This document shows, in pieces, positions 52,555 through 60,964 of a DNA stretch of 64,000 nt. This DNA comes from Patulibacter americanus DSM 16676 (lineage in GTDB: Bacteria > Actinomycetota > Thermoleophilia > Solirubrobacterales > Solirubrobacteraceae). The DNA lies in the NCBI RefSeq assembly GCF_000420025.1, contig NZ_ATUD01000004.1, forward strand, positions 186,001 through 250,000, read 5' to 3'. The first letter of the stretch is position 1. Each line of letters opens with the position of its first letter. The notes under the pieces were generated by a model. The model was given only the letters and a program-made list of their open reading frames with translations. It ran no database searches and was not told the DNA's origin. Both the position numbers and the translations under genes were made by a program.

Positions 52555-53439
52555 TCAGGCGCGCCGCGGGAAGCGGGAGAAGTCGGGACGCCGCTTCTCC
52601 TTGTACGCGTCGCGGCCCTCCTGCGCCTCCTCCGAGCCGTAGAAGAGCAGGTTCGTGTCGTGCGCCAGCTGCTGCAGGCCGGCGTAGCCGTCCTCGGCCG
52701 CGTGGAAGCTCGCCTTGAGCAGCCGCAGCGCGAAGGGGGAGTTCTGCAGCATCTCCTCGCACCACGCGACGGTCTCGTCCTCGAGCCGCTCGAGCGGGAC
52801 GACGGTGTTGACGAGGCCCATCGTGAGCGCCTCCTGCGCGGAGTACTGGCGGCAGAGGAACCAGATCTCCTTCGCCTTCTTCGGGCCGACCGCGTCGGCG
52901 AGGAGCGACGCGCCGAAGCCGCCGTCGAACGAGCCGACCTTCGGGCCGGTCTGGCCGAAGCGCGCGTTGTCTGCGGCGATCGTCAGGTCGCAGAGCAGGT
53001 GCAGCACGTGGCCGCCGCCGATGGCGTAGCCGGCGACCATCGCGACGATCGGCTTCGGCGTGCGCCGCATCTGGACCTGGAGGTCCGTGACGTGGAAGCG
53101 GCCGACGGACGAGCCGGACGGCTGGCGGTCCGGGTTGTCGGGGTCGGTGAGGTAGCCCGAGTCCCCGCGGACCTGCTGGTCGCCGCCGGAGCAGAAGGCC
53201 AGCGGACCCTCGCCGGTCAGCACGATCACGCCGACGGTCGGGTCCTCGCGCGCGACGTCCATCGCCCGGGAGATCTCGATGATCGTCTGCGGGCGGAAGG
53301 CGTTTCTGACCTCCGGCCGGTCGATCGTGATCTTCGCGATGCGGACGGGGTGCTCCGCGTCGCCGGAGGCGGTGTCCGCCAGCTCGTAGCGGATGTCGGT
53401 GTAGTCGCTGCCGGCGGGTGCGGTCCAGGTGACGCTCAC
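52555..53439 (-). CDS. menB: 1,4-dihydroxy-2-naphthoyl-CoA synthase
   Basis: A 294-residue crotonase-family enzyme cyclising o-succinylbenzoyl-Co[55 protein letters not shown] and [17 protein letters not shown] are MenB-specific blocks that separate it from ordinary enoyl-CoA hydratases. The C-terminus ends in [11 protein letters not shown] as in the family. GTG 53439 has a good ribosome site (AGAGGAG) and a leadered promoter, unlike the leaderless neighbours. Confidence 0.95.
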   Translation of the reverse strand: MSVTWTAPAGSDYTDIRYELADTASGDAEHPVRIAKITIDRPEVRNAFRPQTIIEISRAMDVAREDPTVGVIVLTGEGPLAFCSGGDQQVRGDSGYLTDPDNPDRQPSGSSVGRFHVTDLQVQMRRTPKPIVAMVAGYAIGGGHVLHLLCDLTIAADNARFGQTGPKVGSFDGGFGASLLADAVGPKKAKEIWFLCRQYSAQEALTMGLVNTVVPLERLEDETVAWCEEMLQNSPFALRLLKASFHAAEDGYAGLQQLAHDTNLLFYGSEEAQEGRDAYKEKRRPDFSRFPRRA

Positions 53440-53475
53440 GGGGTGCTCCTCTTGGTCGCCGTGTGGGCGCGGGGA

Positions 53476-53481
53476 AGGCTA
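53476..53481 (-). promoter_or_regulatory. menB promoter -10 (TAGCCT)
   Basis: Minus-strand TAGCCT (53481-53476) predicts a start near 53469 and a ~30-nt leader carrying AGAGGAG before GTG 53439. Confidence 0.45.
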
Positions 53482-53597
53482 GTCCCGTCCGGCCGCGCCA
53501 CGCCGTGCGGGGCGGGACGACCCGCCCGACCCGCACCGGGCGCGCCGGCCGCGCGGGACGGCGCGGGCACGCGCCGGACGCCGGGCCCGGGCACGGC

Positions 53598-54227
53598 TCA
53601 GGCGCCCCGGGGCGGTCCGCCGGGACCGACGGGGCCCGTGCCGGGCGGGGGTCCCTGGGGTCCGCGGCCGCCGAAGAGCGGTCCGTCGTCCGGGCCGGCG
53701 TCGTGGCCCGGCGAGGCCGGACCCCCGCCACCCATCGCAGGGCCCGCGGGTGCGGGACCGCGCGGCCCGCCCCCGGGCGCGGAGCCTCCGGCCGGCGGCC
53801 CCCCGGTGCCGCCCGTCGGAGCGCCGGCCGGAGCGCCCAGGGCCTGCCGCATGGCCCCGGTGTTCTCCGCCACCTGGAACAGCGCGATGAGGAACTCGAG
53901 CTGCACGCGCCCGGCGATCGCGGAGAGGAGGAACAGCAGCGGGGCGCCGAGGAAGAGGAACGCCAGGCCGCCGAGGACGCTGCCGCCCTCGTCCACCTCG
54001 GAGTCCGAGACGAACCCGCCGGGCCCGAAGCTGACGGTGCGGGCCCGTTCCTGTCCGTCGAAGATCGAGACGGTGATCGCGATGAGCACGACGACGGTGA
54101 TCGCGAGCCAGAGGACGTAGAGGACCTTGATCAGCCGCGGCGTGATCAGGCGACGGAAGCTCAGGTCGAAGAGGGCGCGCAGGAAGCCTGCTGGTCCGCC
54201 GAGGGCGGGGTGGTGGTCGGTGCTCAC
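53598..54227 (-). CDS. DUF4282 membrane protein
   Basis: A 209-residue protein. GFLRALFDLSFRRLITPRLI begins a DUF4282-type domain with two membrane segments (~36-54, VLYVLWLAITVVVLIAITV; ~85-105, LGGLAFLFLGAPLLFLLSAI) and the conserved tail GRVQLEFLIALFQVAENT. The last ~80 residues are Gly/Pro-rich and disordered. Function unknown. GTG 54227 lies ~24 nt after the predicted start from minus-strand TAGGGT (54263-54258). It is upstream of menB in the same direction but separated by 158 bp with a menB promoter. Confidence 0.8.
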   Translation of the reverse strand: MSTDHHPALGGPAGFLRALFDLSFRRLITPRLIKVLYVLWLAITVVVLIAITVSIFDGQERARTVSFGPGGFVSDSEVDEGGSVLGGLAFLFLGAPLLFLLSAIAGRVQLEFLIALFQVAENTGAMRQALGAPAGAPTGGTGGPPAGGSAPGGGPRGPAPAGPAMGGGGPASPGHDAGPDDGPLFGGRGPQGPPPGTGPVGPGGPPRGA

Positions 54228-54341
54228 GGGGACGCCGGGGACGGGGTGGGAGCGCCGACCCTAGCCCCGGGCGCGGACGGTGCACGCGACGCTCGCGCGA
54301 CACGCGGCGGCCCGTTCAGCCAGCCCCGTCGCCGCGCCGGC

Positions 54342-54354
54342 TACCCTCGGGAGG
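54342..54354 (+). promoter_or_regulatory. menE leaderless promoter (-10 TACCCT)
   Basis: TACCCT (54342-54347) ends 6 nt before GTG 54354. Confidence 0.5.
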
Positions 54355-55706
54355 TGCGTTCCGTCGAGTCCTGGCTCCTGCGCTCCGCCCGCCGTCGGCC
54401 CGACCACGAGGCCTTCGTGGGCACGACGTACCGCGCGCTGGCCGCCGAGGTGGACGACGCGGCCCGCCGCCTGTGGTCCGCCGGCGCCCGGCCGGGTCGC
54501 CGCGCGGGCCTGGCGTTGCCTCCCGGGCGGCCGTTCGTCGTCGCACTACACGGGCTGCTGCGGCTCGGGGCGGTCGTCGTGCCCCTGGACCCGCGGCTTC
54601 CGGCCGCGGAGCGGGAGCGGCGGCTGCAGGGCGCGACCCTCGCCGTCGACGCCGGGACGGACCTGGGCGCGCTCGCTCCCGCCGCCGATGCGGAGCTGTT
54701 GGACCGCCACGACCTCGACGCCGCCGCGATCGTCGTCCACACGAGCGGCACGAGCGGCCCCGCCAAGGCGATCCCCCTGACCTACGGCAACTGGCTGTGG
54801 AGCGCCCTGGGCTCCGCCGCCACGCTGGGCTGCCCGCCCGGCGAGCGGTGGCTGTGCGCGCTGCCCCTGAACCACGTCGGCGGGCTCAGCGTGCTGCTGC
54901 GCTCGGCGATCGCGGGCACGACCGCCGTGGTCCACGAGGGCTGGGACACCGACCGCGTGCTCGCCGAGCTGCGCGGTGAGCTCGGCCGCCCCGCGCCGAC
55001 CGTCGTCTCGCTCGTGCCCACGACCCTGCGGCGGCTGCTCGACGCGGGCCTGCGCGGACCGGGGACCGGCACGGGGGAGGCCCCGGCGCTGCGGTGGGTG
55101 CTGCTCGGCGGCGCCGCGATCCCCGGAGGGATGCTCGAGGAGGCCGCCGTGGCCGGGATCCCCGTCGCCCCGACCTACGGGATGAGCGAGGCCGCGAGCC
55201 AAATCGCGACGCTCGGGCCGCCGCTGTTCTGCACCCACGTCGAGATCGCCGGCGCCGACGGGCGCCCGACGCGGACGCCGGGCGTCACGGGCGAGGTGCT
55301 GGTGAGCGGCCCAACGGTCTGCCGGGAGGTCGTGGGCGAGGACGGCCGCCTGCGCACGGGTGACCTCGGCGTCCTCGACGAACGCGGCCACCTGGCGATC
55401 GTCGGGCGCTCGAGCGACACGATCATCACCGGCGGCGAGAACGTGCTGCCCCTCGAGGTCGAGCGCGTACTCGAGGCGCAGCCCGGCGTCGTCGAAGCGG
55501 CGGTCTTCGGCCGGCCGGATCCGGAGTGGGGCGAGCGGGTGTGCGCACGGATCGTCCCCGCCCCGGGCGCGCGGATCGACCCCGAGGAGCTGCGGCGCCA
55601 CGCCGCGCTGCACCTGCTGCGCCACCAGCTCCCGCGCGAGATCGAGGTCGTCGACGTGCTGCCCCGGACCCCGTCGGGCAAGCTCCTGCGTCGCGAGCTC
55701 GCCTAG
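54354..55706 (+). CDS. menE: o-Succinylbenzoate-CoA ligase
   Basis: A 450-residue acyl-adenylate-forming enzyme, shorter than typical CoA ligases, as MenE is. The P-loop AIVVHTSGTSGPAKAIPLTY, WLCALPLNHVGGLSVLLRSA (MenE-like), PTYGMSEAASQIATLGP, RTGDLGVLDERGHLAIVGRS and TPSGKLLRREL (with the adenylation Lys) are intact. It activates o-succinylbenzoate for MenB. The GTG start is decided by the -10 hexamer; the frame is open far upstream. Divergent from the DUF4282-menB-menA group. Confidence 0.92.
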   Translation: MRSVESWLLRSARRRPDHEAFVGTTYRALAAEVDDAARRLWSAGARPGRRAGLALPPGRPFVVALHGLLRLGAVVVPLDPRLPAAERERRLQGATLAVDAGTDLGALAPAADAELLDRHDLDAAAIVVHTSGTSGPAKAIPLTYGNWLWSALGSAATLGCPPGERWLCALPLNHVGGLSVLLRSAIAGTTAVVHEGWDTDRVLAELRGELGRPAPTVVSLVPTTLRRLLDAGLRGPGTGTGEAPALRWVLLGGAAIPGGMLEEAAVAGIPVAPTYGMSEAASQIATLGPPLFCTHVEIAGADGRPTRTPGVTGEVLVSGPTVCREVVGEDGRLRTGDLGVLDERGHLAIVGRSSDTIITGGENVLPLEVERVLEAQPGVVEAAVFGRPDPEWGERVCARIVPAPGARIDPEELRRHAALHLLRHQLPREIEVVDVLPRTPSGKLLRRELA

Positions 55707-55832
55707 CGGGGCGCCGTCCGCCCCGCCTAGCCCGGAAGGGGCGCTGCGGGTGGGCCCGTGGGGGTGGGCCCGTCGCGGGTGGACCCGCGCGGCCGCTGCG
55801 GGCGGGCCCGGTCCTCGTGCGACGATGGACGG
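55707..55832. other. Gap with imperfect GC repeats
   Basis: 126 bp holding three imperfect copies of a GGTGGGCCCGT-like unit (near 55750, 55765 and 55783). They can fold into GC hairpins and may terminate menE. The -10 of the next gene is at its right edge. Confidence 0.35.
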
Positions 55833-55833
55833 G
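55821..55833 (+). promoter_or_regulatory. Leaderless-type -10 (GACGAT) of the methyltransferase gene
   Basis: GACGAT (55821-55826), a weak variant of TANNNT, ends 6 nt before GTG 55833. Confidence 0.3.
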
Positions 55834-56717
55834 TGAGCGCGACGCCCGATCCCACGCCCCCGACGCCCGACGACCTGCGGGCCGGCTCCCGCGAGCGCTG
55901 GGAGCGGTCGTCCGCCGCGTGGGAGCGGGAGCGCGCGTGGTTCCAGGAGGCCGTCGACCCGGTCTCGCACGCCATGATCGACGCGATCGGCCCGCAGCCC
56001 GGCCACGTCGTCCTCGAGGCCGCCGCGGGGCTGGGCGACACCGGTCTGCTGGCCGCGGAGCTCGTCCACCCGGGCGGGAAGGTGATCATCAGCGACGGCG
56101 CCGAGGGGATGGTCGAGGCCGCCAAGCGCCACGCCGCCGAGCGCGGGATCGTCAACGTCGAGGTCACCCCGATGGAGCTCGAGTGGCTCGACATGTCGGC
56201 CGCCTCGGTCGACGGGCTGCTCGTGCGCTTCGGCTACATGCTCGTGCCGGATCCGGAGACCGCTCTGCGCGACGCCCGGCGCGTGCTGCGCCCCGGCGGC
56301 CGCATCGCGCTGGCCGTCTGGGACCGCCCGGAGGACAACCCGTGGCTGACGGCCGGGACCGAGGTCCTCGTCCGCCACGGCCTGGCCGAGCCGTTCGACC
56401 CCGCCGCCCCCGAGCCGGGCCCGTTCTCGTTGCCCCGCGAGCGCGTCCTCGAGCTCCTGGGCGACACGGGGTTCATCCTGCCCGAGATCGACCGCATCGA
56501 CGTGCGCTTCCGCTCGCCGAGTGCCCGGGAGGCGCGGGAGCACTTCGTGGGGCTCTCCGACCGCGCGACCACTGCGCTGAAGGGCGCGCCGGCCGAGAGG
56601 CGCGCCGAAGTCGAGGCGGACATCGAGGCGGCGCTGGCCGCGTTCCCCGACCCGGACGGCCCCGAGGGCGCCGTCGCAGTGCCGGGCGCGGTGCTGGTCG
56701 CGGCCGCCGACGCCTGA
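55833..56717 (+). CDS. Class I SAM-dependent methyltransferase
   Basis: A 294-residue protein. Motif I is [18 protein letters not shown], followed by an acidic loop ([16 protein letters not shown]) and [20 protein letters not shown] as the post-strand block. The family is Methyltransf_11/25-like. Position next to menE raises the possibility of a MenG-type quinone methyltransferase, but the UbiE/MenG signatures are not recognisable, so the substrate stays open. GTG 55833 is preferred over an upstream ATG that adds Arg/Gly-rich sequence. Confidence 0.8.
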   Translation: MSATPDPTPPTPDDLRAGSRERWERSSAAWERERAWFQEAVDPVSHAMIDAIGPQPGHVVLEAAAGLGDTGLLAAELVHPGGKVIISDGAEGMVEAAKRHAAERGIVNVEVTPMELEWLDMSAASVDGLLVRFGYMLVPDPETALRDARRVLRPGGRIALAVWDRPEDNPWLTAGTEVLVRHGLAEPFDPAAPEPGPFSLPRERVLELLGDTGFILPEIDRIDVRFRSPSAREAREHFVGLSDRATTALKGAPAERRAEVEADIEAALAAFPDPDGPEGAVAVPGAVLVAAADA

Positions 56718-56824
56718 CGGCGGCCGCCCGACCAGGAACGTCATGGGGGGGTCGGCTTGCGCGGCCGCATCACCACCCGTGATGGTGGCGCCGCCCCGTC
56801 GGCGACCATCCCCGGATCGTCGAC

Positions 56825-57424
56825 GTGATCCGCACGCGCGCCCCGGCGGGCGGCCTCGTCGTTCCGCTTGCGGCCGGGGCGGTGTTCGGCGTGCTGGCCC
56901 GGCTCGGCGACGCCGGCGCGGGGGCGGTGCCCTGGACGGTCAACATCGGCGGTCCCTGGGCGGTGATGGCGTTCGTGATCGGCTGGTGGGCGCGGTCGCG
57001 CTCGGCCGTCGCAGGCGCCGTCGCACTCCTCGCCGCCGTGGGAGCGAAGTACGGCGTGCAGGTGCTCCAGGGGGACATCGCTCCCGGGCCCCTCGCGGTG
57101 CGACTCGCGGTGTGGGGCCTGGCGAGCGTCGGCGTCGGCGCGGTCTTCGGCGGCATGGGGTCCGTGGCCCGACGCGGTGGGAGCTGGCCGTGGCTCGTCG
57201 TCGGAGCGGTGCTCGCGCTCGAGGCCGGGAGCCTGCTCTCCGGCCTGATCGACGGGGAGAGCGCAGAGCTCCGATACGAAGGGCAGCCCGCCGCGAAGCG
57301 CGTCTTCGCGGCCGAGCTCGGACTCGCGGGGGTGGCCTGGGCCGTCGCGGCAGTGCAGGCGCGGCGAGCGCAAACCCCGAGCCGTCCGGGCGCCGGAGGA
57401 TCCGGCGGCACGCCGATCGGCTGA
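56825..57424 (+). CDS. DUF6518-like membrane protein
   Basis: A 199-residue protein with about six hydrophobic segments, e.g. [39 protein letters not shown] and [20 protein letters not shown]. The layout resembles a family of small actinobacterial membrane proteins of unknown function (DUF6518, low certainty). GTG 56825 is used; no promoter hexamer is seen immediately upstream. Confidence 0.6.
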   Translation: MIRTRAPAGGLVVPLAAGAVFGVLARLGDAGAGAVPWTVNIGGPWAVMAFVIGWWARSRSAVAGAVALLAAVGAKYGVQVLQGDIAPGPLAVRLAVWGLASVGVGAVFGGMGSVARRGGSWPWLVVGAVLALEAGSLLSGLIDGESAELRYEGQPAAKRVFAAELGLAGVAWAVAAVQARRAQTPSRPGAGGSGGTPIG

Positions 57425-57487
57425 ACAGGATCCGGGACGAACGAACCGTATCCCGGACACCGCGCCGCGTCACGCGCCGAGCGCGCG

Positions 57488-57502
57488 TATGCTGCGAAGC
57501 CA
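57488..57502 (+). promoter_or_regulatory. ilvC leaderless promoter (-10 TATGCT)
   Basis: TATGCT (57488-57493) ends 8 nt before ATG 57502. Confidence 0.5.
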
Positions 57503-58500
57503 TGTTTTACGACGACGACGCAGACCTGACGTTGCTCGACGGCAAGACCGTCGCCATCATCGGGTTCGGCTCCCAGGGCCACGCCCACGCGCAGAACCTC
57601 AAGGACTCCGGCGTCAACGTCGTCGTAGGCCTCCGCGAGGGCTCCTCGTCGGTCCAGAAGGCCAAGGACGCCGGGCTCGAGGTGCTGTCGATCGTCGACG
57701 CCGCGTCGAAGGGCGACCTCGTCCAGTTCCTCGTCCCGGACGAGCTGCACCGCGACGTGTGGGCCGAGGCCAAGGACGGCATCGCCCCGGGCAACCTCGT
57801 CCTCTTCGGGCACGGCTTCTCCATCCTCTACGGCGAGGTCGAGCCGCCGGCCGACGTCGACGTCGCGCTCGCCGCCCCGAAGGGCCCGGGCCACCTCGTC
57901 CGCCGCCAGTACCTCGAGGGCTCCGGCGTCCCCGGCCTCATCGCCGTGCACCAGGACGCGACCGGCAACGCCCGCGACCTGACGCTGGCCTACGCCAAGG
58001 GCATCGGCTGCACCCGCGGCGGCGTCATCGAGACGACGTTCAAGGACGAGACCGAGACGGATCTGTTCGGCGAGCAGGCCGTCCTCTGCGGCGGCACGTC
58101 CGCCCTCGTGCAGACGGGCTTCGAGGTCCTCACGGAGGCCGGCTACTCCCCGGAGATGGCCTACTTCGAGGTCCTCCACGAGCTCAAGCTCATCGTGGAC
58201 CTGATGTACGAGAAGGGGCTGGCCGGCATGCGCTACTCCATCTCGAACACCGCCGAGTACGGCGACCTGACCCGTGGCCCGCGCGTCGTCAACGCGGAGA
58301 CGAAGAAGGAGATGCAGAAGATCCTGGGCGAGATCCAGGACGGCACCTTCGCCCGCGAGTTCATCGCCGAGCACCGCGCCGGCAACGAGAACTTCGACCG
58401 CCTCCGCAAGGAGCAGGCCGGCCTCCAGATCGAGCAGACGGGCAAGGAGCTCCGCGCGAAGATGGACTGGATCGACGACTCCGGCTTCGCGCAGGGGTAA
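57502..58500 (+). CDS. ilvC: Ketol-acid reductoisomerase
   Basis: A 332-residue class I (short) enzyme that isomerises and reduces acetolactate with NADPH in valine, leucine and isoleucine synthesis. The Rossmann motif [20 protein letters not shown], the [11 protein letters not shown] block, metal ligands in [14 protein letters not shown] and [20 protein letters not shown] are intact. It stands alone, 18 kb from ilvBN, with its own leaderless promoter and a strong terminator. Confidence 0.96.
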   Translation: MFYDDDADLTLLDGKTVAIIGFGSQGHAHAQNLKDSGVNVVVGLREGSSSVQKAKDAGLEVLSIVDAASKGDLVQFLVPDELHRDVWAEAKDGIAPGNLVLFGHGFSILYGEVEPPADVDVALAAPKGPGHLVRRQYLEGSGVPGLIAVHQDATGNARDLTLAYAKGIGCTRGGVIETTFKDETETDLFGEQAVLCGGTSALVQTGFEVLTEAGYSPEMAYFEVLHELKLIVDLMYEKGLAGMRYSISNTAEYGDLTRGPRVVNAETKKEMQKILGEIQDGTFAREFIAEHRAGNENFDRLRKEQAGLQIEQTGKELRAKMDWIDDSGFAQG

Positions 58501-58538
58501 CCCCTGCCGGACGGCCCTGCGCCGACCGGACGCGGCAC

Positions 58539-58570
58539 CGAAGGCCCCGCTCGCGGGGTCTTCGTCGTTC
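58539..58570 (+). terminator. ilvC terminator
   Basis: CGAAGGCCCCGC (58539-58550) pairs with GCGGGGTCTTCG (58553-58564) with one G-T pair, followed by TCGTTC. Its right arm and tail (CTTCGTCGTT) match those of the terminator at 40994-41031. Confidence 0.75.
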
Positions 58571-58634
58571 TCGGCCCGACGCCGTCCGGCCACCCGGCGG
58601 CTAGCGGGGGTCCGGGCGGGGTACGCGAAGCGTC

Positions 58635-59273
58635 ATGAGCTTCGACGACGAGCCCACCCGCATGTCTCCGCGGGCCCCGCAGCCGCCGGCCGGCCAGCCG
58701 ACCCCGCCCGCCGGGCAACCCCGCGTGCCGCACCCGCCGGCAGGCGTGCGGCAGCCCGTCGCGGGGGCCGTGCCGCCCGGGCAGGTGCCCCCGGGCGTCG
58801 ATCCCGCGGTGGCCTGGGCGCAGGACCCCCGGCTGACGGCGATCGAGGACCGCCTCTCCTCGCTGCGCACGGCGCTGTGGGCGTTCGCGGCCGTCTCGAT
58901 CGTCGCCCTCGGGCTCGCGTTCTGGGCCCTGCTGGACCAGGGCGACTCCGACGGGGACACGACGCGCACGAGCCGCTCGGGCACCTCGGCGCTGCGCGAC
59001 CGGGTGTCGAAGCTCGAGGACCGGATCGACGACCGTGCCACGGACGGCGACGTCCAGAAGGTGTCGAGCGACCTAGCCGCGCTCTCGAAGCGCGTGGACG
59101 CCCTGCCCACGACGGCGCCGGCACCGCAGGACGACGGCGACCCCGAGGTCAATCCGGAGGCCGTGACCGAGCTCCAGGGCGACGTCCAGGAGCTGCAGCA
59201 GCAGGTGCGGACGCTCGAGCAGGCGGCCGCGGCCGCCGGCGGCGACACCGGCGAGGGCACCGCGACGCCCTGA
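58635..59273 (+). CDS. Single-pass membrane protein with coiled coil
   Basis: A 212-residue protein: a disordered Pro/Gln-rich N-terminus (~1-60), one membrane helix (~80-100, ALWAFAAVSIVALGLAFWAL), then coiled-coil segments (~118-150, LRDRVSKLEDRIDDRA; ~178-200, LQGDVQELQQQVRTLEQ) outside. Function unknown. TACGCG lies 7 nt before the ATG but lacks the final T of the usual hexamer. Confidence 0.65.
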   Translation: MSFDDEPTRMSPRAPQPPAGQPTPPAGQPRVPHPPAGVRQPVAGAVPPGQVPPGVDPAVAWAQDPRLTAIEDRLSSLRTALWAFAAVSIVALGLAFWALLDQGDSDGDTTRTSRSGTSALRDRVSKLEDRIDDRATDGDVQKVSSDLAALSKRVDALPTTAPAPQDDGDPEVNPEAVTELQGDVQELQQQVRTLEQAAAAAGGDTGEGTATP

Positions 59274-59287
59274 GGTGGGGGGCCGGG

Positions 59288-59366
59288 ACGGCCGGGCACC
59301 CGGGACGCCGGCACGGCCGGGCACCCGCCGACGCCTGGCGCCCGACGCCCGACGCCCGACGCCCGG
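59288..59366. repeat. Tandem GC repeats
   Basis: Two copies of ACGGCCGGGCACCCG (59288-59302, 59313-59327; 25-bp period) are followed by three perfect and one imperfect copy of the heptamer CGCCCGA (59339-59366). They lie in the convergent gap between two genes. Confidence 0.7.
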
Positions 59367-59381
59367 CGTCGGACGGCGCGC

Positions 59382-60860
59382 CTACAGGTCGTAGAGCGCG
59401 CCGTACTTCGCGTTGAGGTACCGCAGCAGCGGCGCGGGGTCGAGGCCGTGGCCCGTCGCCTCGCGCAGCAGCTCGTCGCCGGTGCGGGTGCGCCCGTACT
59501 GGTGCACGTGCTCGCGCAGCCAGGCGCGCAGGCCGGAAAGGTTGCCCGCGCCGATCTGGTGGTCGAGGTCGGGGAGGGCGACGTGCGCGGCCTCCCACAG
59601 CTGCGCGGCGACGATCGTGCCGAGGGCGTAGGTCGGGAAGTACCCGAAGATGCCGGCCGCCCAGTGGACGTCCTGCAGGACGCCGTGGGCGTCGTCCGGC
59701 ACGTCCACGCCGAGCAGGTCGCGCATCTTCGCGTTCCACGCGGCGGGCAGGTCGGCGACCTCGAGCGTGCCGTCGAGCAGCGCCAGCTCGAGCTCGAACC
59801 GCAGCAGCACGTGCAGGCAGTACGTGGCCTCGTCGGCGTCCACGCGGATGAGCGACGGACGTACGACGTTGATCCGGCGCAGCACCTCGTCGACCTCGAG
59901 ACCCTGCAGGCGCTCCGGGAAGAGCTCCTGCGCCCGCGGCAGCCAGTGCGCCCAGAAGGGGCGGGAGCGGCCGACCATGTTCTCCCACAGCCGGCTCTGC
60001 GACTCGTGCACCGCCAGCGAGGTGCCGGTGCCGACGGTCGTGCGGTCCCAGCGCGGGTCGATCCCGTGCTCGTAGAGGCCGTGACCCGTCTCGTGCAGGA
60101 CGCCGAAGAGGCCCATCGCCAGCTGGGACTCGTCCTCCTTCGTCGTGATCCGCACGTCCTCGCGGCCCATGTTGACCATGAACGGGTGGGCGGCCTCGTC
60201 GATCCGCCAGGACTCGGGGTCGTAGCCCATGGACGCGGCCATCTCGAGTGCCAACGTGCGCTGGTCGGCGACGGGGAACGGGCCCCCGAGGTCGCCCGGG
60301 TCCGGCTTCTCCGCGATCGCGGCGATGAGCGGGACGAGGCCCTCGCGCAGGCGGGCGAACGCGGTGCGGACCTCGGCCGTCGTCGCACCCGGCTCGTAGC
60401 GCTGCATGAGCGCGTCGTAGGGGTGCTCGACCTCCGGGAAGCACGCGGCGTACTCCCGGCACAGCGCGACGTGGCGCTGCAGCAGCGGCGCGAACGCGGC
60501 GAAGTCCGAGGCCTCCTTCGCGCGCTCCCAGACGCCTTGGGCCTCGACGGCGGTCTCCGTCATCTCGACGAGGATCCGGGCGGGCACGCGCACGGCACGC
60601 TCGTGGTCCTCGCGGACCGCGCGGATCAGGCCGGGGTCCTCGCCCGCGGCCTCGGCGGCCGTGAGCATGTCGGCCAGCGCGGGGTCGGCCGTCCGCTCGT
60701 GGGCCAGCCGCTCGATCGTGCCCGCAGCGCCGCCGCGCGCCTGGGCGCCCCGCGGCGGCATCTGGGTCTGCTGGTCCCACTCCAGGAGCATGGCCGCGTG
60801 GCCCAGGTCGGAGAGCTCGGCCAGCCGGGCACGGAGGACCGCGATCGCGTCGTCGTTCAC
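59382..60860 (-). CDS. M32 family metallocarboxypeptidase
   Basis: A 492-residue zinc carboxypeptidase of the Taq/Pfu M32 family that removes C-terminal residues from peptides in the cytosol. The active-site HETGH is at 256-260 (LHETGHGLYEHGID), with DESQSRLWENMVGRS-like helix (VHESQSRLWENMVGR) carrying the third ligand, and MLLEWDQQTQMPPRGAQ near the N-terminus. Length and order are normal. GTG 60860 is preferred: minus-strand CACGAT (60872-60867) ends 6 nt before it. It is the last of four minus-strand genes with ligase and gamma-glutamyl hydrolase partners. Confidence 0.92.
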   Translation of the reverse strand: MNDDAIAVLRARLAELSDLGHAAMLLEWDQQTQMPPRGAQARGGAAGTIERLAHERTADPALADMLTAAEAAGEDPGLIRAVREDHERAVRVPARILVEMTETAVEAQGVWERAKEASDFAAFAPLLQRHVALCREYAACFPEVEHPYDALMQRYEPGATTAEVRTAFARLREGLVPLIAAIAEKPDPGDLGGPFPVADQRTLALEMAASMGYDPESWRIDEAAHPFMVNMGREDVRITTKEDESQLAMGLFGVLHETGHGLYEHGIDPRWDRTTVGTGTSLAVHESQSRLWENMVGRSRPFWAHWLPRAQELFPERLQGLEVDEVLRRINVVRPSLIRVDADEATYCLHVLLRFELELALLDGTLEVADLPAAWNAKMRDLLGVDVPDDAHGVLQDVHWAAGIFGYFPTYALGTIVAAQLWEAAHVALPDLDHQIGAGNLSGLRAWLREHVHQYGRTRTGDELLREATGHGLDPAPLLRYLNAKYGALYDL

Positions 60861-60964
60861 CCCTGCATCGTGCCCGTCGGGGCGGACGGGCGCCCGGTCG
60901 CCCGACCGGCCGGCGCCGCGCGGGCCGACAGGGGGGGGGGACGGGTCGGCCGCCGGGGCGCCGC
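60861..60964. other. Gap between M32 and GCS2 genes
   Basis: 104 bp containing a run of ten G (60931-60940) and the CACGAT -10 of the M32 gene. No other signal is seen. Confidence 0.4.

Noticed and set aside
59339..59366. CRISPR-like short repeats
   Set aside because: Contiguous heptamers without spacers; a simple tandem repeat.
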